Positions 9,401 to 15,287 of a stretch of DNA of 36,909 nt are shown piece by piece. The DNA comes from an uncultured Collinsella sp. (GTDB lineage: Bacteria > Actinomycetota > Coriobacteriia > Coriobacteriales > Coriobacteriaceae), in NCBI GenBank assembly GCA_934675795.1, contig CAKURW010000015.1, positions 1 through 36,909 of the forward strand, written 5' to 3'. Each line of letters begins with the position of its first letter. Within the stretch, counting starts at the first letter, position 1. The translations under genes and the position numbers were made by a program. Under the pieces are notes generated by a model. It saw nothing but the letters and a program-made list of their open reading frames with translations. It was not told where the DNA came from and did not search any database.

Positions 9401-12386
9401 GAAGACCATCGCCGGCCTGCCCGTGGGCGCGCGCTACACCGTGACCGAGGACGCCGCCGAGGGCTACACGACCACGGTCAACGGGGCTGACGGCTCCAAG
9501 GCCGAAGGCGCCGTGACCGAGGACGGCGCGACCGTCGCGTTCACCAACACGTACGGAACGGCCACCGAGGGCAGAGACGTCTCCACCGCGGGGCTCTTCA
9601 CCAAGGCGCTCGAGGGCCGCGACTGGGCGGAGGGCGACAGCTTCCAGTTCGCGCTCACGGGCGAGGGCAGCGCTCCCATGCCCGAGGGGTCTGTCGACGG
9701 CTCCAGGACCGTCAGTGTGACGGCTGCCGCCGGCACCAAGGCGGGCGATAAGGTCGCCTTCGACTTTGGCTCCATTCGCTACACGCTCAATGACATCAAG
9801 GATGCCGAGTTCGCCGAGGTCGGCGGCAAGCGCGTGCGCGCCAAGACCTTTACCTACACGGTGCGCGAGGTCAGGCCCGATGACGGTTCTGCCATCGCCG
9901 GCGTGGACTACGACGGCCATGTCGCCACGATGACGGTGACCGTGGCCGACGACGGCTCCGGTAACCTCACGGCCACGACGCCCGCGATCGCGCAGGTGAG
10001 TGGCGGCGACTTCGTCAACACCTACACGACCGAGCTCGACTATTCGGCCCGCGCGGGCGTGCGCCTGTCCAAGACGCTCTCCGGCCGCGCCATGGAGGCG
10101 GGGCAGTTCGCCTTCACCGTGACCGCCGACGCCGAGACGGCCGCCAAGCTCGGCCTCAAGACCGGCAGGGACGCCTACGCCGTGGCCGCGGCCGATGACG
10201 GGAAGGCCGACTTGATGGACATCATCGGCGGTGCCGCGGGCGGCGACGTGAAGTTCACCGACGCCGACGCGGGCAAGACCTACAGCTTCACCGTCACCGA
10301 GACCAAGCTCGGCGGCGAGGGCTACACCAACGACACCGCGCCGCGCACGGTGACCATCGCGCCCGGCTACGACGCCGCGACGGGCAGGCTCACGGTCACG
10401 ACCACGGTTGCCAAGGACGGTGTCGAGGTCGCCCGCAGCGAGGTCTCCACGGCAGATGACGCCACGGAGACGCCCGCGCCCGCGACGGTCGCGTTCGAGA
10501 ACTCCTACGAGGCCACCGGAACGCTCGGCGGCGAGGGCAACGTGGCAATTAATGCCACCAAGACGCTGACGGGCCGCGCCGCGGCGGCAGGCGAGTTCTC
10601 GTTCTCCGTCCGCGACGCCCGGGGCGACGTGGTCGCGACCGCGACCAACCGGGCCTCCGGCGACGGCGAGGCCGCGGGGCTCTCGTTCTCGCCCATCGCC
10701 TACACCACCGACGCTCTCGAGCAGATGGTGGCGGACGGCACCGCCACCAGGGCCGCCGACGGCTCCTGGGCCATTCCCTATACCGTTTCCGAGGACGGTA
10801 CGGACCGGCTGCCCGCGGGCGTGACGGCGACCGCCTCGAGCTTCGACATCACGGTCAAGGTGACCGATGACGGCAAGGGCGGGCTGGATGTGGCCGTGGT
10901 CTACCCCGAGGGCTCCGGCGGCACGCTGTCGTTCGTGAACGGCTACGGCACCAACGAGGCGACAGTCGACCTCGCGGGCACCAAGACGCTGGCGCTCGGC
11001 CAGGCCGGACTCGGCCTCACGCAGGCCGACATCGAGGGCAAGTACACCTTTAAGATTGAGCCGCTGGACGGCGCGCCCGCGCCGGTCGACGCCTCCGGCA
11101 AGACGGTGACCGAGGCGACCAACGACGCCGCCGGCAACGTCGAGCTGGGCCACGTCACGTTTAAGCAGCCGAGCGACCTCGACGACGCCGAGATCGACGG
11201 CCAAGGTCTGCGCACCAAGACGTTCGCCTACCGGGTGAGCGAGTCCGGTTCGGTCGACGGCGTGGTCAACGACGCGACGGCGACCAGGACCTTCACGGTC
11301 AGGGTGGTCGAGGACACCAACGCGGGCACGCTCGCCGCGGAGGTCCTGCCCGCAGAGGGCACGCCCGAGGGCAAGGGCGCGTTCGAGTTCACCAACACCT
11401 ACGGCGTGAACCCGACGCCGAGCTCCGTCACCGACCAGATCAAGGTGGGCAAGAAGCTCAAGGGCCGCGACCTGGCCGAGGGCGAGTTCGAGTTCCAGCT
11501 GGTCGAGATTGCCGCCGACGGCAGCGAGAGCGTCGCGGCAGCGGGCAGGAACGCCGCCGACGGCACGGTCGCGCTCGGCCCCGTCACCTACACCGCGCCC
11601 GGCACGCACAGCTATGAGCTGCGCGAGGTCGCCGGCACGGCGGGCGGCGTGACGTACGACAGGGCGACGTACCGCGTGCGCACGACGGTCACCGATGCCG
11701 GAAACGGCATGCTCACCGTCAGGCACGAGCTGGCGGATGCCGAGGGCAATCCCACGGGCGACGACTCGGTGACGTTCACCAACGGCTACGAGGCCGCGCC
11801 CGTCACCCTCAAGCTGGGCGCCGCCAAGGTGCTCAAGGGCGCCGAGCTCAAGGCGGGGCAGTTTAGCTTTGAGCTCAAGAGCCGGGACGGCAAGGTCATG
11901 TCGACCGCCAAGAACGCCGCCGACGGCAGCGTCACGTTCGACGCGCTGACCTTCAAGCAGGCCGGTACCTACACCTTCACGGTGAGCGAGGTCGACGATG
12001 GCCAGGCACACGTGACCTACGACAGGGCCGTGCACAAGATCGTCGTCACGGTGAGCGACGAGGCGGCAGACGGCTCCAAGACGGGCTACCTGTCGGCGAA
12101 GGTCTCCTACGAGGGCGGCGCCGACCTGCCGCCGGTCTTCACCAACGGCTACGCCGAGGAGCCCGGGACTCCCGGCACCTCCGAGACCCCCGGCACGCCG
12201 GGCGGCGGCTCGGGTAGCGGCTCCGATAGCGGTTCCGGCAGCGGCGGCTCCGGCGGCGACGGCTCCAAGGGCGGCATGCCCGACACCGGCGACCGCAGCC
12301 TGCCGGCGGCTGCCCTCGCGGCCATGGCCGGCATCGGCGCGCTGGCCGTCGTGGGCGGCGCGGCCCTGTACCGCAGGCGCCGCTAG
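429..12386 (+). CDS. Giant sortase-anchored surface adhesin with fibro-slime head and isopeptide pilin-type repeats
   Basis: Predicted cell-wall-anchored adhesin of 3,985 residues. A signal peptide ends near residue 47 (SALA/AV). A fibro-slime-type region with the motif GDDDVWVYIDG spans about residues 190-400, followed by CnaB/SpaA-like modules near 399-485 and 694-790. From about 1120 to 3908 the protein is a stalk of streptococcal-pilin-type (FctA/Spy0128-like) repeats, each opening like LEGRDW or LxGR and closing like FTNxY; about 18 such closings are visible from about residue 1110 on. Two DUF11-like modules lie near 2412-2665. The C terminus has a Gly/Ser-rich linker, the sorting motif MPDTG (3950-3954), a hydrophobic stretch and RRRR. 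The ATG is supported by ggggagg six bases upstream. Lys-Asn isopeptide bonds are expected from the family. The ligand is unknown. GC content jumps after about base 9200. No sortase gene lies in the window. Confidence 0.93.
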   Translation: MNRVCVRAREMLKPFGKKTNTAKRVLRVLAVPLAACALLFGATSALAAVSDHTVQTVNPTGTTVNLFDYWVVNGDNDNSANINNYNNNDNTGINKDHQLKFNGGAGSGINKWTGRSNINGFGRLSFVKNTLVDGYPAINNGTYTSQGQGVNYTDESLAYLFNNDSQANGKQDGKAVHNNVKGLFQLKDGYYVYDSYGSGGNYAVYNSTTNTFDVYDKAGVYKGGVSDANLGQFFPFDSADKVFDEKGNSLSPKQIIDGSTNLNHHFGMSVTTEFVQPASGKTTGNKDMIFEFSGDDDVWVYIDGVLVGDLGGIHEKATLKINFATGGVHVGHVDNANDPEKTIQDTTIKAMFQAAGVDTSNRRFSGNTFLDSSKHTLSFFYLERGAGASNMSLKFNLTTLPSSEVAKVDQNGEAVQGAEFALYQSDANWNAQGEPIAQGTTDANGQLVLLKSDGSVLSFDSQHAEKHDYFVLKEVSLPKGYRSSLTSSTTATPGELHLQYKAAASGTGGVVVAPQTTVTTANNEQWTGSRMWLNGGYLAAKETISLSKETKDNKDKPISSGTTFAVVLKRTDKTKKDTDVNAWTAVTGNPLNGYKLCSKHGIEGAVEAAKSADTNVFGVNTKGDYEVTVRSLPGDIEKYAAMMTDKSQSEYTVAVYHTTASSLAEATIDNTSMVQYQTINRQFSTVIHLTNVQNRLFVQKVDDLGKPVNGATFELYQAKDVTGDSPRTCAIKSGAEPYDTVQANGMTYPYDIKGAACFPLDSAKHAPLIKGTYYLRESVSPDGHEINNTITKVIVDDSGVYVDAGEENDGVLSMSGPGSLIASLAQFGSPDSIDNTLTHIKGKLQSAVVDANGNLTWGPTSPTDNWMHMRYDKTAQGTKTILRYVEDGGDRDGQLATIFADTGVNRMALYQEDDSAYIDDASKTRTKLGTLQLNHLFTTATAVQYTDCRVAPLQVTKTVTADTGLTAPTKDANNKDLTFTFKFTLPESQKGYEAHVFDASGNAVGNSFKLRNGDTHSIKAGETIRVYGLKKGAGYSVSELTTKREASNGDVLASIVNTVTGSAEESVLPAGFSLVSRKVGGKEQSGTGNTIEGKIVALAGGQISADNTLEFTNNYSAKPVTLGAQNKLGAKKVLEGRDWADGDSFTVQLTADDGVPMPNGAKSKVSTVELTKNSQTQTVGDITYKTATFGDITYAKPGTYTYTISEVIPGSDAGADGISYSAARYKAEVVVEDNQAGALVVKSVKMTQERNDAGDDTKTEVADAIFTNRYDEHERNITIHAQKSLTDNAGTFLLAQNTFSFTLEGMGGYADDDAAFDPKTVVPSIKAPMPQGTEGNTATVGNNAKDGAVTWPAISYTAKADAGRAYVYKFAEDPGSVTGMTYDGSVYYAAVRNAKNGAGIQTSVEYYKAAENNSVKQLDENVTPSFTNIYSVDPTSVTLQGQKTVSGRDWNQGESYAFNLAAATDDAGATGLGKTTKQAVTDGAVAIGVNRAVTSTPESGRVASFSFGTEAAPTVTFNRAGTFSFNITEKAAQDGQAGMSMDKHTARATVVVTDRDESGNHAGKLRVSSVTYANTGASDADKDVTDKAAFTNAYHASGTFGGVTVSKILEGRASTAGQFTFAVTGLWYNGVQTSVDGAEASLSNKAAEAGESSAVMGASGKETLFARELTEQDLGRTFAYRIHENQPAAASYTYDTGYTGDAIVLVKVLARKNDPAKLYTVTTVLKGAGVTELLGDGADASALTDGKIAELKQDSTTYVQQYDASEVGATPAVSFVNRYTASLDYGAAGGLQIEKTLTYPKDATIFGSPKSTFRYIVKPADETSASKVGISTNGKVFETASVEADAPKTVSLVPAGGLIFNQNDAGKTFTYMVSEIDDKATDYTYDKTVHTVKAVVADNGDGTLRVTTAVSKQVDGKDELEGQWIYPSGATSTGVATVKFKNTYTVTEAATYTPSVTKVVVGADAPDKFTFAMTAADDATKTAIDGKLITGSSMSAENGYAEEKQTTAALKDGEHEKIDFSKLTFNKPGTYKFAINEQVPNGLGEWTYDTHTYVLTITVTDEGGKLVARADGTTGSEGFIFTNSYQTSTSYELQGGLEIVKALNGHDLHAGMFGFTVTGEGDASIEKLNKLLRADEGKLTVTNDEPQADGTSYTGILGGLTFATEDAGKTFIYKIVENKGNQGGYTYDSTYWTVEIAVKNRDNGSLYTETTVKHFDANNVEDTDDAKTYSSKDGTVKAQVFFTNSYVATGTFDGLTAEKVMDSGDKIEAGQYTFDLYAEKADGELVWRDEGKTQASDNGTATVDFGKVYFKLGNATSGTQEQTIDLAGAVNDGIATKRHNADHTTTYSFNLVAKERLANLPAGVRPVDASATCRVLLEVTDNNDGTLTPKVIYRDGTENGKIVFHNTRDKVKTIGTVAKPNVDIDGQLLSVGDSYVYTINWANTEADAFVTVNDELPTGVVFEAFEGEYADKGAASGQLLTWNLGKQPAGSHGSVRVRVKITEGAVKDVQGAVGTVENKAAVTVDNKSYTGTTTNYVPKKSESDAQDSTGSGVALGDELTYTIGYKNTEGASATVTITDTVPAGTEFVEFVGEHKDAGSKDNDGNLTWTLKDVPAGKEGTVQFKVRVTEDAFKSGGASGDISNQASVTVGNNPAVKTNTTTDQVSDGRLTLSKTVTAAEGITAPNKAFTFKVLLYQADGTTPLAGTFAFAGRPGGTNGTYVSGQIKSGDTIALKAGGSVTVTLPTGTHYEVQELDSKGELMTSEDGFAVADKANPQKGTVGQATQAGFTNVYSVESTKVENAFKVQKKISGRDWTKADAFTMTLTAQGEAPMPKGAKEGVSTIELHKDAQVGNFGTIEYTKPGTYTYVITEQSGDEASLTFSKATYRATVTVTDDGAGKLFAKTKIAQLTDDDGGAAERTVEAAVFTNTAKTGSLTVKKTVVGGDSQREFGFTVTLTDGDGEPVSGTFGKGEHAVTFTDGKATFTLKDGEEKTIAGLPVGARYTVTEDAAEGYTTTVNGADGSKAEGAVTEDGATVAFTNTYGTATEGRDVSTAGLFTKALEGRDWAEGDSFQFALTGEGSAPMPEGSVDGSRTVSVTAAAGTKAGDKVAFDFGSIRYTLNDIKDAEFAEVGGKRVRAKTFTYTVREVRPDDGSAIAGVDYDGHVATMTVTVADDGSGNLTATTPAIAQVSGGDFVNTYTTELDYSARAGVRLSKTLSGRAMEAGQFAFTVTADAETAAKLGLKTGRDAYAVAAADDGKADLMDIIGGAAGGDVKFTDADAGKTYSFTVTETKLGGEGYTNDTAPRTVTIAPGYDAATGRLTVTTTVAKDGVEVARSEVSTADDATETPAPATVAFENSYEATGTLGGEGNVAINATKTLTGRAAAAGEFSFSVRDARGDVVATATNRASGDGEAAGLSFSPIAYTTDALEQMVADGTATRAADGSWAIPYTVSEDGTDRLPAGVTATASSFDITVKVTDDGKGGLDVAVVYPEGSGGTLSFVNGYGTNEATVDLAGTKTLALGQAGLGLTQADIEGKYTFKIEPLDGAPAPVDASGKTVTEATNDAAGNVELGHVTFKQPSDLDDAEIDGQGLRTKTFAYRVSESGSVDGVVNDATATRTFTVRVVEDTNAGTLAAEVLPAEGTPEGKGAFEFTNTYGVNPTPSSVTDQIKVGKKLKGRDLAEGEFEFQLVEIAADGSESVAAAGRNAADGTVALGPVTYTAPGTHSYELREVAGTAGGVTYDRATYRVRTTVTDAGNGMLTVRHELADAEGNPTGDDSVTFTNGYEAAPVTLKLGAAKVLKGAELKAGQFSFELKSRDGKVMSTAKNAADGSVTFDALTFKQAGTYTFTVSEVDDGQAHVTYDRAVHKIVVTVSDEAADGSKTGYLSAKVSYEGGADLPPVFTNGYAEEPGTPGTSETPGTPGGGSGSGSDSGSGSGGSGGDGSKGGMPDTGDRSLPAAALAAMAGIGALAVVGGAALYRRRR

Positions 12387-12397
12387 CGGTATGCACG

Positions 12398-12432
12398 AGT
12401 GGGGCGAATCCATCCGATGGGTTCGCCCCACT
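12398..12432 (+). terminator. Hairpin after the adhesin gene
   Basis: agtggggcgaa (12398-12408) pairs perfectly with ttcgccccact (12422-12432), 11 base pairs, starting 12 bases after the stop codon. There is no T-run behind it, so termination is plausible but unproven. The right arm abuts the -35 box of the next RNA gene. Confidence 0.55.
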
Positions 12433-12460
12433 TGCCCTGCTGGGCGGGAGCGGGTAAGAT
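12432..12460 (+). promoter_or_regulatory. Promoter of SRP RNA
   Basis: TTGCCC (12432-12437), 17 bases, TAAGAT (12455-12460) predicts a start near 12467, exactly where the SRP RNA outer stem begins. Confidence 0.7.
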
Positions 12461-12467
12461 ATACCGA

Positions 12468-12591
12468 GCGCCTAGCGCGTTCGATGGGTTCGGATGACGA
12501 CATGTTCCGAATCTGGTCAGGTCCGGAAGGAAGCAGCCATAAGGAGCCTCTGTCGGGCATCCGAATCCATCGAGCGCACGGGCGCTTTTTT
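12468..12591 (+). ncRNA. ffs: Signal recognition particle RNA, small bacterial type
   Basis: The conserved apical domain ggtcaggtccggaaggaagc is present at about 12514-12533, followed by agcc, and is the binding site for Ffh. The flanks form the expected long rod: gttcgatgggttcggatg on the left pairs with catccgaatccatcgagc on the right, and an outer stem pairs gcgcctagcgc with gcgcacgggcgc. The hairpin end is followed by six Ts (12586-12591), which serve as terminator. The RNA works with Ffh and FtsY in co-translational targeting of membrane proteins. The length of about 118 bases fits the short 4.5S-like class. The 5' end is placed from the promoter and from stem pairing. Confidence 0.93.
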
Positions 12592-12603
12592 GTTACCGCG
12601 ACA

Positions 12604-12700
12604 TGGCCCGGCCGGCGGCGAGGCATTTGGTGCCTCGCTGGTCCTCGGCTGCGCCTGCGGGATCGCTCGACTACCAAATATCGTGCCGCCGGCCGGGCCA
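12604..12700. repeat. GC-rich long-stem palindromic element
   Basis: A perfect 16-base stem, tggcccggccggcggc (12604-12619) with its complement at 12685-12700, encloses a 65-base body. A second pairing nests inside: atttggt (12624-12630) with accaaat (12673-12679). No coding content is visible. It resembles a miniature palindromic repeat or a structured RNA. From here to 12979 no gene is seen apart from the direct repeat at 12747-12852. Confidence 0.65.
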
Positions 12701-12746
12701 AATCGTCCAAAAATCACCCGTAAAGGCGCATTTATCTGAATAATTT

Positions 12747-12852
12747 AATCCCGTGCTTTGTGCTGCTTGCTGGCGTTGCCGGGAGCGCGGTGGCCACGTG
12801 GTTCATGAGACGGCGGTGCTGTCTCCTTTTTTGCAAGTAAAGAGGTCCGTTT
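12747..12852 (+). repeat. Direct repeat, copy A
   Basis: This 106-base stretch matches 15109-15216 over its whole length, with identical runs such as tgtgctgcttgctggcgttg. It ends in aaagaggtccgttt, which is the left half of the terminator hairpin found intact behind copy B; here the right half is missing. The two copies bracket the ATPase/IS remnant island. Confidence 0.8.
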
Positions 12853-12979
12853 GCGAACGAGCTTCGACTACTGAAGATGCGATGTTCGCACTAACGACAT
12901 AGCGTAATTACGGCATTGTTGGTTTACGCACAAATTGAAGAAATCTAAAAGATGCGTCGATTTCACTTCGCCCGCAGCG

Positions 12980-14257
12980 TTACGGCGCGAGAACGTCCAA
13001 TGGAACAACTTGGACGCCGCGGTCGGTAACATAGGCTTGTGAACCAAATCCAATAATCGCTACTTTAGAAACCGGCGGGGTGTTTCCGGCAGCAACCATC
13101 CGCTCTTCGACGGCAACAAGATTGTCAGATGCCTCTTCGATTTGAGCGGAACTGAGCTTGACCTCAACGGGAATCCACATCCCACCTGGAGCCGCTATGA
13201 CAGCGTCGACCTCAAGATCGCGGGAATCGTGATAGTGATAAAGGCCCATTCCGTTTGCCCTCGCATAGACCCATAGATCATGGAGCGCCAACGATTCGAA
13301 AAGCAGCCCAAGTGTCTTGAAGTCTGACAACAACGTCTCCACAGTCGCCCCGAGCGCAGCCGCTGCAAGCGACGGGTCGGCAAGATGATGCTTACGCGCC
13401 TCCCTCAGATGCACCGGAGATCTCATCGCGGGATTCCATGCGGGGATATCGCAGACGAAACTCAATCTGCTAAGAAGGGATATGTATGATGCCGCTGTTT
13501 GTCTCGATACGTCGCCACCCAAATCGGCCACAAGCGTCTTGAGCGTCGCAAGAGTGGATTCGTTGCGCGCCAACGACGCGATGACGGCTTTCACTTTCTC
13601 AGGATCTCGTCGAGAGCCATCGACGCGGGGGATGTCTTCCTCAGCGACTATCTCGATATATCGTTTTGCCGTCGCGGACGCAATTCGCGCGTCACGCCCA
13701 ATCGACGCCGGCCATCCACCGCAAACGATGCGCTCGGCGATCTCGGCAGAACCCATCGATCCGAAGGCGCCCCTGAACTTTTCGCCAGAAATGATGCCCG
13801 ACAGCTTAACCGCACCGCTAGATTTCCCAAGTTCGAAAAGCGTCATGGTGTCCATGCGCAATTTAGCGAACCTTCCAGCGCCACTGTGCATCGGCCGCTC
13901 ATTGTCTCGCGGTGTCGCCGACCCCGTAAATATGAACTGGCCAGGCTCGCCGCCGCGGTTGTCGCACTCAAACCGTGCCGCGTCCCAAAGTTTCGGAACC
14001 TCCTGCCATTCGTCGATCAGCCGCGGCACCTCGCCGGAAACGGCAAGCGCCGGGTCCGTCTCGGCACGGAAGCGATTCTCGAAGTTGCGCGACGGGTCCA
14101 TGAGGAGGAGCCTGGACGCCGCACGGGTCCCGGCCGTGGTTGTCTTCCCGCACCATTTAGGTCCTTCGATGAGAACGGCACCGAATATCCCAAGCATCTG
14201 GTCGAGCTCATTTTCGATAATTCTAGCGTAGTACTTATTTGGCATAGTTTTCACCAT
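12980..14257 (-). CDS. AAA-family ATP-binding protein with DUF4143 domain
   Basis: Predicted P-loop ATPase of the widespread AAA_14/DUF4143 group, 425 residues, whose cellular role is poorly understood. Walker A is GPKWCGKT (residues 32-39), and a Walker B-like LIDEWQE follows near residue 90. The C-terminal DUF4143 part ends in DLEVDAVI followed by WIPVEVKLSS, the D...ExK pattern of a PD-(D/E)xK nuclease-like fold. The start is uncertain: ATG at 14257, or ATG at 14245, which gives the family-like MPNKYY start behind ggtg. The gene stands alone between remnants of mobile DNA and has an operator-like repeat array at its promoter. It is probably acquired accessory DNA; toxin, defence or regulatory roles are all unproven. 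Confidence 0.85.
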   Translation of the reverse strand: MVKTMPNKYYARIIENELDQMLGIFGAVLIEGPKWCGKTTTAGTRAASRLLLMDPSRNFENRFRAETDPALAVSGEVPRLIDEWQEVPKLWDAARFECDNRGGEPGQFIFTGSATPRDNERPMHSGAGRFAKLRMDTMTLFELGKSSGAVKLSGIISGEKFRGAFGSMGSAEIAERIVCGGWPASIGRDARIASATAKRYIEIVAEEDIPRVDGSRRDPEKVKAVIASLARNESTLATLKTLVADLGGDVSRQTAASYISLLSRLSFVCDIPAWNPAMRSPVHLREARKHHLADPSLAAAALGATVETLLSDFKTLGLLFESLALHDLWVYARANGMGLYHYHDSRDLEVDAVIAAPGGMWIPVEVKLSSAQIEEASDNLVAVEERMVAAGNTPPVSKVAIIGFGSQAYVTDRGVQVVPLDVLAP

Positions 14258-14271
14258 TGCTTACCAGCGCG

Positions 14272-14346
14272 TTTAACCAAATTTACAGTTTTCATTTAAC
14301 CAGATTTCAATTATTTGATTAACCAGATTTGCATATTTCGGTTAAC
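14272..14346 (-). promoter_or_regulatory. Iteron-like operator array over the DUF4143 gene promoter
   Basis: The core TTAAC occurs at 14273, 14296, 14319 and 14342, an exact 23-base period. The first three copies extend to ttaaccaaattt or ttaaccagattt. On the minus strand a promoter TTGAAA (14310-14305), 17 bases, TGTAAA (14287-14282) overlaps the two copies nearest the gene, so a bound protein would block transcription. This layout suggests cooperative repressor sites about two helical turns apart; the binding protein is unknown. Confidence 0.65.
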
Positions 14347-14389
14347 GAGACAGATTAAACATGAACGAGCCAAGTCAGATGAGAATCAT

Positions 14390-14524
14390 CTACTCGACAC
14401 CGCGCATGAGCTCCGAAATGGTGATGTGAAAGCCGTCGGTAATCTTCTTGAGATTTGAAAGGCTGACATTGCGCTGCCCGACCTCAATGCTCGCGTAGTA
14501 GGAGCGATCCATCTCAATCAAATT
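14390..14524 (-). pseudogene. 3' remnant of an XRE-family HTH regulator
   Basis: The minus strand encodes the last 44 residues of a lambda-repressor-like helix-turn-helix protein: LIEMDRSYYASIEVGQRNVS, then SLSNLKKI, then ISELMRGVE and a stop. This corresponds to the recognition helix and C-terminal helices of HTH_3 domains. Upstream of base 14524 the similarity ends abruptly in unrelated sequence and no start codon or first helices are present. It is a truncated leftover at a recombination junction, probably not expressed as a functional protein. Confidence 0.7.
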
Positions 14525-14553
14525 AGCGGACGGAGTGCCCGGGCTCGTTGCGC

Positions 14554-14808
14554 CTAGGGCGCGGCGGGGTCGGCGACGTCGGAGGTGTCGATCTCGCCAA
14601 GAATGGCGAGCCGGCTGATGAACGGGATGCCCTCGGGTTCGTCCACCTCGACGTCGCCGAGCACGATGGTGTTGTCACGCATGTCGATTTGGGTCGTGAA
14701 CACGGCCTGATCGCGGCCTGAGGCGATAAAGCCGATGCCCGCGAGAACGATGCCCGCGGCAATAAGCCCGCCCGCCACGGCGAGGTAAATCTTCTTCGCG
14801 CTGGTCAT
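14554..14808 (-). CDS. Small single-pass membrane protein of unknown function
   Basis: An 84-residue protein with a basic N terminus (MTSAKK), one hydrophobic helix at about residues 7-30, and an acidic extracytoplasmic tail rich in Asp and Glu. The ATG at 14808 is chosen because aaaggag lies eight bases upstream; a GTG nine bases earlier overlaps that site. I do not recognise a family. The tail reads like the opening of an envelope beta-strand protein and may be a shortened form of a longer one. It lies between the HTH remnant and the istB remnant, so it may have lost its original operon. Confidence 0.55.
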   Translation of the reverse strand: MTSAKKIYLAVAGGLIAAGIVLAGIGFIASGRDQAVFTTQIDMRDNTIVLGDVEVDEPEGIPFISRLAILGEIDTSDVADPAAP

Positions 14809-14867
14809 GGTACTCACTCCTTTCTACGCCGCGAGATACGCGGCAGCAGCCCGGAGAGCGTCGCCCC

Positions 14868-15107
14868 CGCCGCGAACTCCTCATCCTGGACGAGCAGGGC
14901 TACGTGCCGCCGGACATCGTGGGCGCGAGGCTGCTGTTCCAGGTGATGTCGGTGCCGGAGGGCAGGCAGAGCATGATCGTCACGGCCAACATAGAGTTCA
15001 GCAAGTGGGTGACCGTGTTCGGCGACGACAAGATGGCGGCGGCTGTCGTGGACAGGCTCGTCTACACGGGCAGGCTCGTGGAGTTCAACGGCGCAAGCTG
15101 CAGAATT
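14868..15107 (+). pseudogene. istB: IS21-family IstB ATPase, 3' fragment
   Basis: The reading frame begins abruptly at ELLILDEQGY and continues through GARLLFQV, ANIEFSKWVTVFGDDKM, VVDRLVYTGR and FNGASCR. These are the Walker B region and C-terminal part of IstB, the ATP-binding transposition helper of IS21-type elements. The N-terminal half with Walker A, the istA transposase and the element ends are missing. About 80 residues remain, running into the direct repeat that starts at 15109. It marks a former insertion and rearrangement site. Confidence 0.8.
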
Positions 15108-15108
15108 G

Positions 15109-15216
15109 AATCCCGTGTTTTGTGCTGCTTGCTGGCGTTGCCTGGGCATTGATGGCTACGTGGTTCAAGAGACGGCGGTGCTGTTGCTTGGATTTTGCAG
15201 TTAAAGAGGCCCGTTT
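15109..15216 (+). repeat. Direct repeat, copy B
   Basis: Homologous to 12747-12852 throughout. It begins just inside the end of the istB remnant and runs into the left arm of an intact terminator hairpin. The pair defines a 2.3-kb segment that could be lost or gained by recombination. Confidence 0.8.
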
Positions 15217-15244
15217 CCCTGGGTTGGGGAAACGGGCCTCTTTT
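15203..15244 (-). terminator. Bidirectional intrinsic terminator
   Basis: aaagaggcccgtttccc (15203-15219) pairs with gggaaacgggcctctttt (15227-15244), about 17 base pairs with a 7-base loop. It lies 44 bases beyond the stop codon of the minus-strand surface-protein gene. T-rich flanks exist on both sides (ttttgttt on the plus strand). Confidence 0.8.
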
Positions 15245-15287
15245 GTTTCTGGGGTTGTGGATTGGCGGAGACAATAACCGTTGGCCG

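Noticed and set aside
9060..12710. 1,216-codon open frame antisense to the adhesin gene, and similar long antisense frames at 1875-3161, 6798-9044, 17183-19492 and 25189-28293
   Set aside because: They mirror GC-biased codons of real genes, encode low-complexity His/Arg/Gly/Ala-rich sequence, have no ribosome binding sites and no family resemblance.
12391..12739. Open frames across the SRP RNA on both strands
   Set aside because: The region is explained by ffs with its promoter, rod structure and terminator; the frames have no family features.
14272..14346. CRISPR array or plasmid replication origin from the periodic repeats
   Set aside because: Repeats are only 5-13 bases with a 23-base period and no spacers or Rep/Cas genes; overlap with a promoter favours operators.
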